From CALDTK01 sp965215115 (GTDB taxonomy: Bacteria > Bacteroidota > Bacteroidia > Chitinophagales > Saprospiraceae): a DNA stretch of 64,000 nt. Below the pieces are notes generated by a model, which saw only the letters and a list, made by a program, of their open reading frames with translations, was not told the origin of the DNA and ran no database searches. The stretch is taken from contig OZ244050.1 of NCBI GenBank assembly GCA_965215115.1, positions 4,092,001-4,156,000 on the forward strand, read 5' to 3'. How positions within the stretch are numbered: the stretch's first letter is position 1; each line of letters opens with the position of its first letter. Positions 44,326 through 53,180 of the stretch are shown here, piece after piece. Made by a program: the position numbers and the translations under genes.

Positions 44326-45444
44326 TCAGGTTGTGCTCCGCGTGTTTTGTAGAATGTCTAAGAAGTCTGCCGCCATGGCGATGTGGTCGTAGCGCAGATC
44401 GGCGCTGCGTCCACCGCGGCCACTAGCGTGCTTTTGGATGGAATGACGTAAGGCGTCTCGCAGCGAATTAATATCGCCCGGTTCGAAGTAGTGCACTTCG
44501 CTGCCCTCACAAGCTTCCGGAAGGCCGCCCGCCCTGCTCACCACGGTGTGGAGCCCGCACTGCAGGAACTCTCGCGCCGTAATGCCGTAGGCCTCGTGGC
44601 GACTGGGGACGACCCCGATGTGACTCTCGCCGATCAGTTCGTGCAGCTGATCTCTGGTCGCGTGTCCGCAAAACACGACTTCGCACGCCAGCGTCTCTGC
44701 CAGCGCCACGACCCCGGGGTATCGTCCCGGGTCGAAACCGGCGAGCAGGACCCGTCCGATCTCGCAGCCCAAATCATCCAGCCGAAGAGCCGCCAACAGA
44801 TCCAACACACCCCCACGAATCGGGTCCGACTTGACGAACAGCACCGTCGGCGCTCCGGGTGCCCGGCTCGCCCTCACCTCGACCCACTCCGACAGGTCTA
44901 GCGCGGGGTAAAGCACGGCGGGAGGCGCCACGAGGCCGTAGCCGGGTTGCACGACACCGGCCAGGTACCGCGAACAGACCACCACGCGATGCGCTCGCTT
45001 GGCCACCGCGCGCTCCATCGTACGCACGGCACTGCGCCAGAGCCACTTCTTCCGGGTCTCGTTTTGGCGAAAGCCCCTGTCAACGTTGTCGTCATCGTTG
45101 AGCATGGCTACGAGCTTCACCCCCGGAGCTCGGGTCGCGTAGGCCGCGAAGAGGGCCTGCGGTGCATCGTTGAACACTAAGAACTCGTAGGGCCACGTCC
45201 GGTAGACCCGCTCGGCTTCGCGCCAGTACCTCCAGGCGCGCAGGAGTTTCGATCCCGGCTCGAGCCGCCGCGGGTACCGAACGCTGATTACGTAGTCGGA
45301 AGGGTAGCGAGGGTCGGGATCCTCGGTGATCACGCGGAGTTCGACTTCGGGGCGCTGGGCGAGTGCGTCCCGCAGTAGCATCAGCTTGCGGGACGGCCCG
45401 TGCGTCTGTGAGGCCATCACGGTACTGACGAACAGAATGCGCAT
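44326..45444 (-). CDS. Glycosyltransferase family 4 protein
   Basis: 372 aa with a GT-B layout. N-terminal MRILFVSTVMASQTHGPSRK and C-terminal GVVPSRHEAYGITAREFLQCG with the conserved E-x7-E-type segment typical of GT4 retaining glycosyltransferases. A cytoplasmic enzyme that adds a sugar from an NDP-sugar donor; the sugar is not known. It begins the polysaccharide locus and follows a methyltransferase gene by 5 bp on the same strand. A mini-hairpin repeat at 45061 is read as GFRQN. Confidence 0.88.
   Translation of the reverse strand: MRILFVSTVMASQTHGPSRKLMLLRDALAQRPEVELRVITEDPDPRYPSDYVISVRYPRRLEPGSKLLRAWRYWREAERVYRTWPYEFLVFNDAPQALFAAYATRAPGVKLVAMLNDDDNVDRGFRQNETRKKWLWRSAVRTMERAVAKRAHRVVVCSRYLAGVVQPGYGLVAPPAVLYPALDLSEWVEVRASRAPGAPTVLFVKSDPIRGGVLDLLAALRLDDLGCEIGRVLLAGFDPGRYPGVVALAETLACEVVFCGHATRDQLHELIGESHIGVVPSRHEAYGITAREFLQCGLHTVVSRAGGLPEACEGSEVHYFEPGDINSLRDALRHSIQKHASGRGGRSADLRYDHIAMAADFLDILQNTRSTT
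45061..45074 (+). repeat. GTTTT mini-hairpin repeat, GGC-GAAA-GCC
   Basis: Exact consensus, antisense to the GT4 gene, read there as GFRQN. Confidence 0.9.
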
Positions 45445-45449
45445 AAGGG

Positions 45450-46142
45450 TCAGTCGCGGATGGGGGCGGTGTCGAAGGCCGGACCGCGGGTCGCGAGCCC
45501 GATGGTGTCGTACAGGCGCTGGGTGCGGAAGTCGTCGTCGACGAAAGAGTCGAGCAGGGCTAGTTCGCCCGCCCTGTGGACGTCGTCGACGAGGATCGCG
45601 GCGGCGGGAGCGAGCTTGCCGTATAAAAAATCTCGGTTTGCGATACGAGCACGTTCGGTACCGGGGGCGTAGGCGTTCGGCCCGTCGATGACTACTAGAT
45701 CGAATGAGGTGTCCCGGTGGCGGTCACCTACCGTGATGGGCCCGAATGCCCCGCCGTCGATAGTGGGTACGTGCTGAATTTCCGCGATGTGCCCGAGGCC
45801 CTCCTCGCTTAGTTGCTCCCAGGTGCGGTCCACCCATTCGGCGCTCTGCTCGATGGCGAGGATTTGGACTTCAAGTGAGTAGAGGTCGGCGGCTTTCGCC
45901 AAAACCAAGGTCGACACACCGCACCCGAACTCCAGGACGGCCTCGCGGCGATTGATCCGCAGTTCGTTGACGAGCAGCGCGAGCGCAACCGGCCGTAGCG
46001 ACGTACTGCTCATGGGCGGAGGCTCCGTGAAACTATCCAGCAGGGGCCGCAGGTACTGCATGGCGAGCCCGTCGACCGCGGCCGCATCGGGGCTGCGGAA
46101 CAAGAGTCGGGTAGCGTCCCGGTAGCGCTCACGCCATCGCAT
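45450..46142 (-). CDS. Class I SAM-dependent methyltransferase
   Basis: 230 aa. It has a SAM-binding motif I as VLEFGCGVSTLVLAKAAD (about 70-87), an acidic residue after the second strand (LAIEQSAEW), and LVVIDGPN, as in small-molecule or sugar methyltransferases related to Methyltransf_24/FkbM. In this locus it probably methylates a sugar or glycan end. The VLAKA in motif I is a mini-hairpin repeat (45892). 5 bp upstream of the GT4 gene, and 9 bp after the flippase gene. Confidence 0.82.
   Translation of the reverse strand: MRWRERYRDATRLLFRSPDAAAVDGLAMQYLRPLLDSFTEPPPMSSTSLRPVALALLVNELRINRREAVLEFGCGVSTLVLAKAADLYSLEVQILAIEQSAEWVDRTWEQLSEEGLGHIAEIQHVPTIDGGAFGPITVGDRHRDTSFDLVVIDGPNAYAPGTERARIANRDFLYGKLAPAAAILVDDVHRAGELALLDSFVDDDFRTQRLYDTIGLATRGPAFDTAPIRD
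45892..45905 (-). repeat. GTTTT mini-hairpin repeat, GGC-GAAA-GCC
   Basis: Exact consensus, sense, read as VLAKA right after the SAM-binding glycine motif of the methyltransferase. Confidence 0.9.
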
Positions 46143-46151
46143 ATCACAAGA

Positions 46152-47642
46152 TTATAGGGCAGCGCCATCTACCAAGCCAGTATCCGCCGACGGCGGCGGT
46201 AAGGTATTCAGGCTGATGGCCCGAATGCGGAGCAAGGCATAACTCCCGTACAGGACGCCCAGCAAGACCAACTGCGCGAGCAGCCCAGGACGTGTGTCCG
46301 GCGAGACGAAGCTAGCCAGCACCACCGTGGTCGACATCGCGATCAAGGCCAGCAGCGCGGCCCACAGCAATGCGTAGGCGAGGCCGACGGCCTGGACGCT
46401 CGTTGACATGCCGCCTATCCGTCGGCGCCACAGCAGGTCCGCCACCATGACTCCGGCACCACCCAGCAGACTATAGATCCACATTGAGGTCATGAGATCT
46501 GCGAAGCGCGTGACGACCAAAAGCAGGAGTCCCAACCAGGTGGCGATCGTGCACTGGAACAACAGTTCGGCTTTGGCTTTCCCCAGGCCCAGCAGGTAGC
46601 TCCCGATCGGGTTGATGACGCTGTACGAGAATCCCAGGAAGCACAGGACGCGGACGAGTTCGCCAGCGTAGACGAGGCGGTCCCCGAGTATGAGCGCCGT
46701 CACCTGTGGGGCGTAAATCGCGAGCAACAGGTACGCCGGTGCGGTAAGCCCGACGATGCTTCGCAGCACGCGTAGGTACAGGGCCGAGACCCGCTTACGG
46801 TCGTCCTGCAGCTCGGCGTAGATCGGGAAGTACACCCTCGCTACGATCGCGCCGAGCAGCTTGTACGGCCGCAGGACCAACTGTTTAGCGAGTTCGTATT
46901 CGCCCAGTACGGGCAGCCCGAAACTGAAGAGCAACACGAACCGGTCCGCGCGGTGTAGCACCAGGTTGCCTAGCCCTGAAGCGAATTGGTAAGCTGAGAA
47001 CCTTAACACCGACCTCATCTTCCACAGAGGTCTCATGCGCCAGCTCGTGCGGTTCTCGCGCCACGCGGGGACAGCCAGCAAGAAAGCGCTGTACGTAGAG
47101 GCCGTCACGAGGTAGCCGAAGACCACCGACGCGAGCGAGCCGGTGGAGTAGAGACCCGCGACCGCCGTCGCCTCCCCGACGAAGGCACTACCGATCACCA
47201 CTTTCGCGAGCGTGGCGTGCTGGTGCTGCGCTTGCAGTAGCGCTTCGACGTGTTCGCCGGGCGCCCGTATAACCAGGCTGAACCCAATGCCTCCGAACAA
47301 GAGCAGTACCCCATCCGGCTCGAGTACACCGACGACGATCAGGGTTACGACGAAGGTTAGTGTGGCGATACCGACCCCGAGGTAGAGCAGGGTGTTCAGT
47401 TCGCGATCGGACAAGTCCCGGAAGTGGACAATCGCCGCCGCGATCCCGAAGCCATTGAATCGACTACTGCCCTGGGCGTAGGCCATGAGCAATGCGTAGA
47501 CGCCGAGCTGGTCGGGGCTAAGCACCCGGGCCATGACGCCGATCTTGACGAGCGTCAACACTTGCACGATCACGGTCCCGGCGGCCACCCAGGTGAGTCG
47601 TGAGGCGACGGAGGTATGGCTCGGGGGGCTCAAGTACCGCAA
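46152..47642 (-). CDS. Oligosaccharide flippase (Wzx/MATE-like polysaccharide exporter)
   Basis: 496 aa with about 12-14 membrane helices. N-terminal TWVAAGTVIVQVLTLVKIGV and MARVLSPDQLGVYALLMAYA match the polysaccharide_synt/Wzx-type family, which moves undecaprenyl-linked sugar units across the inner membrane. Placed among glycosyltransferases, it is the likely exporter for this locus. No Wzy polymerase was recognised in the window. No mini-hairpin repeat in 1.5 kb. Confidence 0.9.
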   Translation of the reverse strand: MRYLSPPSHTSVASRLTWVAAGTVIVQVLTLVKIGVMARVLSPDQLGVYALLMAYAQGSSRFNGFGIAAAIVHFRDLSDRELNTLLYLGVGIATLTFVVTLIVVGVLEPDGVLLLFGGIGFSLVIRAPGEHVEALLQAQHQHATLAKVVIGSAFVGEATAVAGLYSTGSLASVVFGYLVTASTYSAFLLAVPAWRENRTSWRMRPLWKMRSVLRFSAYQFASGLGNLVLHRADRFVLLFSFGLPVLGEYELAKQLVLRPYKLLGAIVARVYFPIYAELQDDRKRVSALYLRVLRSIVGLTAPAYLLLAIYAPQVTALILGDRLVYAGELVRVLCFLGFSYSVINPIGSYLLGLGKAKAELLFQCTIATWLGLLLLVVTRFADLMTSMWIYSLLGGAGVMVADLLWRRRIGGMSTSVQAVGLAYALLWAALLALIAMSTTVVLASFVSPDTRPGLLAQLVLLGVLYGSYALLRIRAISLNTLPPPSADTGLVDGAAL

Positions 47643-47667
47643 GGATAACCACGGAGAGCATGTGGCC

Positions 47668-47675
47668 TACTTTCG
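47668..47675 (+). promoter_or_regulatory. Candidate -7 box (TACTTTCG)
   Basis: TACTTTCG ends 6 nt before ATG 47682, divergent from the flippase gene. Confidence 0.5.
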
Positions 47676-47681
47676 CCGACG

Positions 47682-48581
47682 ATGATCCCGAAGCGCGACG
47701 CGGACAGGCGGGCGTACCGCGAGTGGGCCGGGGAGCAAGTATACCTCCCGCTCTACTGGCAGCCGCAGTGGCTCGACACCGTGGCGCCGCTGGCCTGGGA
47801 CGCTCGTCTGTACTATACCTCGCGCGGGAGGCTCACCGCTGCCTGGCCTTACTACACCCACGCGAGGGCCGGTCTGAGGTGGCTCGGACTCCCGCCCCAC
47901 ACGCCCTACGGTGGCCCGAGATTCCTCTACCCTTCCCCGGAAGCCTTGACACTGCCACACGGCCACGAGTATGGGGTGTTCACGGTGCACCAGCCGCAAG
48001 CGGCCTGGAGCTTCGGCCGTGCCTGCCGCGCGCTGGCCACGCAGTCGCTACACCTTGGCGCTGCCCCCGGCTACCCCGCCGATATACGTCGACTCCTTCG
48101 CCACGCCGAGCGGGATAGCGTCATTCGCCCACTCGACGGCCCGGTCGACCTCGACGCCCTCCGCGAAATCCTCACGACACGTAGCGAGTGCGGATCTCCG
48201 GCCGTGGTGGACGTGCTCGCGAGGGCGAGGGATCAGGGTTTCGGGCAACTCTGGGGAAGCCACCGCCGGAGTGACGGACGCCTGCAGGGGGCGGTCGGCT
48301 TCGTGCACGACGACCGGGTGGGGTACACCCTGCTGCTGGTGCGGTCGGCGGATGCCCTCCCGAGTACCAACACGAGCTTGACGAACCACTACATCGAGTA
48401 CGCGAGAGCGCTCGGGATCGAGAGCATCGACATGCAATCCGGCTACCTACCCGGGGTGCGGGCGTTCGTAGCCAGCTTCGGGGCCGTGCCACAGTGGTAC
48501 GGCCAGGTCCGGATCGCGAACACGGCCCTCTGGCGCGGTTTGGAGTTCCTACAATCGGTGCGCAACAAGTCGCGCATATGA
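47682..48581 (+). CDS. FemAB/GNAT-like acyltransferase, putative
   Basis: 299 aa. Two-part alpha/beta pattern like FemAB/GNAT proteins: WQPQWLDTVAPLAWDARLYY near the start, YYTHARAGLRWLGLPPHTPY, and a C-terminal HYIEYARALGIESIDMQSGY with the typical helix-strand that binds the acyl donor. Members found in polysaccharide loci may attach acyl or aminoacyl groups to sugars; the real substrate is unknown. The stop overlaps the start of the next glycosyltransferase gene (ATATGA), so they are coupled. Confidence 0.7.
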   Translation: MIPKRDADRRAYREWAGEQVYLPLYWQPQWLDTVAPLAWDARLYYTSRGRLTAAWPYYTHARAGLRWLGLPPHTPYGGPRFLYPSPEALTLPHGHEYGVFTVHQPQAAWSFGRACRALATQSLHLGAAPGYPADIRRLLRHAERDSVIRPLDGPVDLDALREILTTRSECGSPAVVDVLARARDQGFGQLWGSHRRSDGRLQGAVGFVHDDRVGYTLLLVRSADALPSTNTSLTNHYIEYARALGIESIDMQSGYLPGVRAFVASFGAVPQWYGQVRIANTALWRGLEFLQSVRNKSRI

Positions 48582-49699
48582 ACCTGCGAATCGCGATCGT
48601 CGAACTCTACCAGCACCAGGGCGACGTCGACTACCTCGCTACCGTACTTTCGCACCTGGGTCGAGTCACCCTATTCGTGACTCCAGCGTACGCGAAAACC
48701 TATGCGCCCGGGGGGGAAGTCGTGACGGTGTCCACCGCGGGCGGGCTGCGCGGCGCGATCCAGGAGTTGTCACAGCGAGTGCAGGGGTTTGACCTCGTCG
48801 TCAACGCCACCACGATGCTCGACTTCCGGGCGTGGCGGAGTCTGTCGACACCTGGCGTACCCTGGGTCACCCTCGTCCACAACGCCCGGTGGATGCTCTC
48901 GGAGCGGCTGGTCTGGGCGCCGCTGAAGCCAGTGCACGTTCTACGCCGACTCAAGTGGTCACTCACCGGCGAGCTCTCACACCGGCGTGAGATAAGCAGT
49001 CACTTCAGCGGCCTCGTATTTCCTTCCTCTCATATTGTGGCTCAGTTCGCCGAATCTGCGGGCAAAGCCAGCCTCGGGGTGCCGTGGGCCGTTTGGGGGA
49101 GCGCGGCGCATCAGCTAGACGCCGTGCCCAACGATGCGCCCCCGACGATACTGGTGCCGGGGACGGTCCTACCCGAACAGCGCGATTACCAGCTCCTGGG
49201 GCGGGCCTTGCGAGAGCTCCCCGCGGCAGTTGCGCCCATACACGTGGTCATCCTCGGTGAGGCAAGAAGTGCCGGGGCCCGTGACGCAATGAAAGCCTTA
49301 TCAAGCGAGCTTCGCACGTCCGATACCCTCACCACCTTCGATAGACTGGTGCCGGACGAGGTCTACGCGCAGGCTTGGCGCCGCGCAACTTGTATCGTCT
49401 CACTCACCGGTCGCGACATGCCGTTCGCCACCACCTACGAGGGCGGGGGCTCGACCAAGGTGACCGGCATCGAGAATGACCAAATCCGCTACGCTCGACC
49501 GATACTCACGCCGGCGAGCTACCGTGGGATGCCCGAACTCTCTGCGTGGCAAACGACCTTCGAGACCGCCGAGGACTTACGTCGCCTCATCGAGGCCTCG
49601 ATCGACGGAGGTCTTAATGCGCGGCCGGCCCCCGCGGGACTGAGCCTGGAGGACCACATCAGCGTCTGGCACACTTTCCTTCAGGAGGTCTTGCGGTAG
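48578..49699 (+). CDS. Putative glycosyltransferase
   Basis: 373 aa from ATG 48578, overlapping the previous gene by 4 bp. It reads NLRIAIVELYQHQGDVDYLA at the start and has a Rossmann-like C-terminal half (PTILVPGTVLPEQRDYQLLG, HVVILGEARSAGARDAM, YAQAWRRATCIVSLTG) like GT-B enzymes. The family is not certain. It has a near-motif GCGTACGCGAAAACC at 48686 (AYAKT). Confidence 0.7.
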   Translation: MNLRIAIVELYQHQGDVDYLATVLSHLGRVTLFVTPAYAKTYAPGGEVVTVSTAGGLRGAIQELSQRVQGFDLVVNATTMLDFRAWRSLSTPGVPWVTLVHNARWMLSERLVWAPLKPVHVLRRLKWSLTGELSHRREISSHFSGLVFPSSHIVAQFAESAGKASLGVPWAVWGSAAHQLDAVPNDAPPTILVPGTVLPEQRDYQLLGRALRELPAAVAPIHVVILGEARSAGARDAMKALSSELRTSDTLTTFDRLVPDEVYAQAWRRATCIVSLTGRDMPFATTYEGGGSTKVTGIENDQIRYARPILTPASYRGMPELSAWQTTFETAEDLRRLIEASIDGGLNARPAPAGLSLEDHISVWHTFLQEVLR

Positions 49700-49722
49700 C
49701 TGGCCACCCGATCGAGGCTACG

Positions 49723-51456
49723 CTACGCGCACGTCGAGCCGAGCCAGTGGCCGAGCATACTTAGCCGCCAGACAGCTTTGGCGCCACGGGGGCCGCGGAG
49801 CGCGGTTCGGACGGCGCGTCCGTCGGGGGGCGCGGTGTGGAGGTAGTCCGCGGCGATGGTCAAGCCTTCGCGGACGAATGCTTCGTGTTCGGAAAGTATG
49901 GTGGCCTCGCTGGCCGGAAGTCCCTTCTTGGTGCGCTCCCAGCGCAGTTCGCGAGGCCACATAGCCCCGAAGGCCGATTCTAGCAAACGCTTGCGTCGGT
50001 GCCCCCGCACGAAGTAGTGTCCGGGCTGCGCCAGGCAGAACTCCACCAGGTCCACATCGAGGAAGGGGCAGCGCGTTTCGACACTGTGGAGCATCGAGAT
50101 GCGGTCCTCGTACCAGAGCATCGACTGCAGTTGGCGCCCGGCTACGTCGGCGCGCCGCCGTTCGGTCACCGCGTCGGGGCCTCGGTCGGTCTTGAGTTCG
50201 TCGTGAGGGTCACTTCCCACAAGCGCCAACGCAAGCCCTGCAGTGAGCGCCCCCGCCGCGCGGGCGTCGCGATACGCGCCCCATGCTGCGCGCAGCCCGC
50301 CGAGACTCGCAATCCTCGACCTCAGTGCCCAGAGTTTGGATGCCTGTAGTCCGCTGTAGTAGTGGTACCCGCCGAGCACTTCGTCGGCGCCTTGTCCGCT
50401 GAGCAGCACCGGTACGCCCGCTGCGCTCGCGGTGCTGTACAGGGCGTCGAGGGCCAGCAGGGAGGCGCTCAGCATCGGGGCGTCGAGACTGCGGTGGATC
50501 GCGGCGACGCGTCCCGGAAGGTTTGTGCTCCGCGTGGCGTTCGTGATGGCGCGCTCGGCGGCGTACCACTGCCTCACGGCGCAGGCCTCGTCCTCGACTC
50601 CGGCTTGCTCGTAGGTGAACGCAGGGATCTTTGGGAACGCCCGTAACATGGCGTGTAAGGTGCCGGAGTCCTTCCCGGAAGACAGCAGCAGGCCTACCGG
50701 TACGTCGGCGCGGAGGCGCAAGCGCAGGGAGGTTTCGAGCCTTTCGGCAAAACCCGCGACCGCTTCCCCGTAAGGCTGGATCAATACCTCGGACTCGCCG
50801 ACGCGGTAGTAGACCCATTCGTTGAGTGCGTGCGTACGCAGATCGACGCTCACGAGGGACCCCGGGCGAACCTGTCGTACGTTCTCGTACATCGTCGCGG
50901 GCGCCGCCGGGTACTGGGCGTCGGCCAGGAACGCGCGCACCGACGACGCAGCCAACACCAGCGCCACCCCGAGTGCGTGTGCCTCGCTCGCGAAGCGCAA
51001 CCCCGGCGCCGCGTCAGTGTATACAAGCGGCTTCTGCCCGTAGCGATCGCGACAGCACCAGACCTCGCCCGCGACCTCGTCGACGAACAGAAACGCCCAA
51101 AACCCGCGAAAACGCCGTACCGCCTCCCGGCCCCAGTAAACGAGCGCCGCGAACGCCACCGAGGAGTCGGACCGGACATCGCAAGCCTGGCCGGCCGCAA
51201 GTAGTTCGGCCCCCAACTCCACGTAGTTGTGTATCTCGCCATTGAAGACGAACGCGTAGCCGGGCCGCTGCATCGGCTGCGACCCGACGTCGGCCCCGCC
51301 GATGATCTCGAGCCTCGTCTGTCCGAGCGCCCAGTGCTCGCCGCTCGCTACCCCTTGCTGGTCCGGTCCGCGGTGGTGCAGGCGCCGCAGGTTTTGGCGA
51401 AAGCCCCGAAGATCAGCACCGGCCCCGGGGGCGAAGTGACCGGTAATCCCACACAT
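49723..51456 (-). CDS. asnB: Asparagine synthase (glutamine-hydrolysing) family protein
   Basis: 577 aa. It starts MCGITGHF with the nucleophilic Cys2 of a class II glutamine amidotransferase; the domain runs to about 190 (FVFNGEIHNYVELGAELLA). The synthetase domain follows with LLLSSGKDSGTLHAM (about 245), a slightly altered PPi loop (usual form SGGxDS). In polysaccharide loci such AsnB-like proteins often amidate a uronic acid or sugar carboxylate rather than make asparagine; that is likely here but unproven. Two mini-hairpin repeats: 50739 (GFAER) and 51391 (GFRQN). Confidence 0.88.
   Translation of the reverse strand: MCGITGHFAPGAGADLRGFRQNLRRLHHRGPDQQGVASGEHWALGQTRLEIIGGADVGSQPMQRPGYAFVFNGEIHNYVELGAELLAAGQACDVRSDSSVAFAALVYWGREAVRRFRGFWAFLFVDEVAGEVWCCRDRYGQKPLVYTDAAPGLRFASEAHALGVALVLAASSVRAFLADAQYPAAPATMYENVRQVRPGSLVSVDLRTHALNEWVYYRVGESEVLIQPYGEAVAGFAERLETSLRLRLRADVPVGLLLSSGKDSGTLHAMLRAFPKIPAFTYEQAGVEDEACAVRQWYAAERAITNATRSTNLPGRVAAIHRSLDAPMLSASLLALDALYSTASAAGVPVLLSGQGADEVLGGYHYYSGLQASKLWALRSRIASLGGLRAAWGAYRDARAAGALTAGLALALVGSDPHDELKTDRGPDAVTERRRADVAGRQLQSMLWYEDRISMLHSVETRCPFLDVDLVEFCLAQPGHYFVRGHRRKRLLESAFGAMWPRELRWERTKKGLPASEATILSEHEAFVREGLTIAADYLHTAPPDGRAVRTALRGPRGAKAVWRLSMLGHWLGSTCA
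50739..50753 (-). repeat. GTTTT mini-hairpin repeat, GCC-GAAA-GGC
   Basis: Sense in the asnB-like gene, read as GFAERL. Confidence 0.85.
51391..51404 (+). repeat. GTTTT mini-hairpin repeat, GGC-GAAA-GCC
   Basis: Exact consensus, antisense near the start of the asnB-like gene, read there as GFRQN. Confidence 0.9.
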
Positions 51457-51495
51457 CGCGCGATATTACGGCGCGCTGGCCCACCCGACTTTACT

Positions 51496-52605
51496 ATGAC
51501 CCGCATCCTGGCCGCCTTCGCGATCGACCGCCGCAGAGCGAGCACCGTGGGAATCTACGAGAAGTGTACGGCCCTCGTCGACGCGGCCCGGCGGCAGGGC
51601 TTCGCCGTGGACGCGTACTTCGCGGACGGTACGACGCTGTACGAGTACGCCGCGGCGGAGGACTTCGCGCCGGCCCCACGCGGACTCGCGGCGGCGTACT
51701 TTCGGTACGCGGGGTTTTGGCGAAAGCTGAACATCGTACTCAGGGTCGCCGATTACGACGTGCTGTGGTACCGAGCGCACCCCGCGAGTCGCGCGCAGCT
51801 CCGACTCATCGCCGCGGCGCATGCGCTCGGGTGTAAAGTCATCGTAGACCTACCGACCTACCCTACGACTTGGGAAGCGACTGGTCTTAACGCTTACCTG
51901 CACCGCCTGCTGAGCGCGAGACTCCCCGTCGCACGCGTCGATCGATTCGTGACGCTGTCGCCGGACTCCGAGATCGAAGGTCGGCCGACCATCCGGGTCC
52001 GCAATGGCGTATCCTCCCCCGTACTCCGTCGCCCGGACGAGCCTCCCGGGGGACCCTATCGCATTTTCGGCATCGGGCAGTGGGCCTACTGGCACGGCGT
52101 GGATCGACTGTTGACGGCGCTGGCGGCACCCGAACTGGCGGGCCAGTACGAACTTTGCCTGGCGGGTGTCGGGCCGGCGGTAGCGCAGCTCCGTTCGCGT
52201 GCGGCAGACCTCGGAGTGGCGGTTACGTGGTTGAGCGCACTTTACGGCGCCGCACGCGATGAGCGCCTGTCCTGGGCGGAGGTAGGGATCGGCACGCTCG
52301 CCACTCACCGCAAAGGGGTCTACCCCGATCAGTCCCTGAAGCACCGACTATACGCCGCCGCGGGACTCCCGTTCATCGCCACGGTGAGTGACCCGACCTG
52401 GGAGGGCAGCGCCGCGGTACTCCGACTCAGTGCCGACGAGGCCCCGCTCGACCCGTCCGAGCTGCGTGACTTCTTCGCGCGGGCGCGCAGCTGTCGATCG
52501 GCCTGGGGTGAGGAGCTGCGGACGCGGGCAGATGGCCTCACGTGGGACCACAGTTACGCCCCGCTCTGGAGTTACTTGCGGTCTTTCGGGAACTCACGAG
52601 CATGA
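51496..52605 (+). CDS. Putative glycosyltransferase (GT-B)
   Basis: 369 aa from ATG 51496, divergent from asnB. N-terminal MTRILAAFAIDRRRASTVGI; middle LGCKVIVDLPTYPTTWEATG; C-terminal IFGIGQWAYWHGVDRLLTAL and GIGTLATHRKGVYPDQSLKH, a pattern of GT4-like enzymes of surface-glycan loci. The stop overlaps the ATG of the acetyltransferase gene (4 bp), so both are probably one transcript. A mini-hairpin repeat at 51714 is read as FWRK. Confidence 0.8.
   Translation: MTRILAAFAIDRRRASTVGIYEKCTALVDAARRQGFAVDAYFADGTTLYEYAAAEDFAPAPRGLAAAYFRYAGFWRKLNIVLRVADYDVLWYRAHPASRAQLRLIAAAHALGCKVIVDLPTYPTTWEATGLNAYLHRLLSARLPVARVDRFVTLSPDSEIEGRPTIRVRNGVSSPVLRRPDEPPGGPYRIFGIGQWAYWHGVDRLLTALAAPELAGQYELCLAGVGPAVAQLRSRAADLGVAVTWLSALYGAARDERLSWAEVGIGTLATHRKGVYPDQSLKHRLYAAAGLPFIATVSDPTWEGSAAVLRLSADEAPLDPSELRDFFARARSCRSAWGEELRTRADGLTWDHSYAPLWSYLRSFGNSRA
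51714..51727 (+). repeat. GTTTT mini-hairpin repeat, GGC-GAAA-GCT
   Basis: Exact 14-mer, sense, read as GFWRK. Confidence 0.9.
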
Positions 52606-53180
52606 CCGAGATCGACTACTTCGTACACCCTACGGCCGTCGTGGACGCCGGCGCGCACATCGGCGCGGGTACGGCCATCTGGCACTTCTGCCACGTCTCC
52701 GCGGGTGCGCGGCTCGGGCCTAACTGCAAGTTGGGACAAAACGTGTTCATCGCCGACGGTGTCGTGCTCGGGTCCAACGTGAAGGTGCAGAACAACGTGT
52801 CGGTCTTTGCGGGCGTGACCTGCGGCGATGATGTGTTCCTGGGTCCGAGTTGTGTGTTCACCAACGTGCGCAACCCCCGCAGTGCCGTCGATCGGCGGGG
52901 GGCTTTCGCCAAAACGCACGTCGGCGACGGGGCGACGATCGGGGCGAACGCAACGATCGTGTGCGGAAACGACATCGGCGCGTATGCCTTCGTGGGCGCC
53001 GGGTCCGTGGTCACGAAACCCATTCCGCCGTTCGCCCTCGTCGTCGGCAACCCCGCGAGCCAGATCGGCTGGGTGAGTCGCGCGGGCGAGCGACTAGACT
53101 TCGACGCAGCGGGGCGAGCCACTTGTCCCCTAGCCCATGACCGTTATTTGCTAGTTGACGGACACCTGGAGCCTGCGTAA
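52602..53180 (+). CDS. Hexapeptide-repeat N-acetyltransferase (WbpD/WlbB-like)
   Basis: 192 aa made mostly of left-handed beta-helix hexapeptide repeats (VHPTAVVDAGAHIGAGTAIW, LGQNVFIADGVVLGSNVKVQ, FLGPSCVFTNVRNPRS). The sequence resembles WbpD/WlbB, which acetylates the 3-amino group of UDP-GlcNAc3NA to give a 2,3-diacetamido sugar. The WbpE-like aminotransferase at 55522-56676 would be the preceding step. Overlaps the convergent GT4 gene by 30 bp. A mini-hairpin repeat at 52902 is read as AFAKT. Confidence 0.82.
   Translation: MTEIDYFVHPTAVVDAGAHIGAGTAIWHFCHVSAGARLGPNCKLGQNVFIADGVVLGSNVKVQNNVSVFAGVTCGDDVFLGPSCVFTNVRNPRSAVDRRGAFAKTHVGDGATIGANATIVCGNDIGAYAFVGAGSVVTKPIPPFALVVGNPASQIGWVSRAGERLDFDAAGRATCPLAHDRYLLVDGHLEPA
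52902..52915 (-). repeat. GTTTT mini-hairpin repeat, GGC-GAAA-GCC
   Basis: Exact 14-mer, antisense to the acetyltransferase gene, read there as AFAKT. Confidence 0.9.

Noticed and set aside
48686..48700. GCGTACGCGAAAACC as a motif copy
   Set aside because: Two substitutions remove the hairpin pairing; it may be a decayed copy but was not counted.
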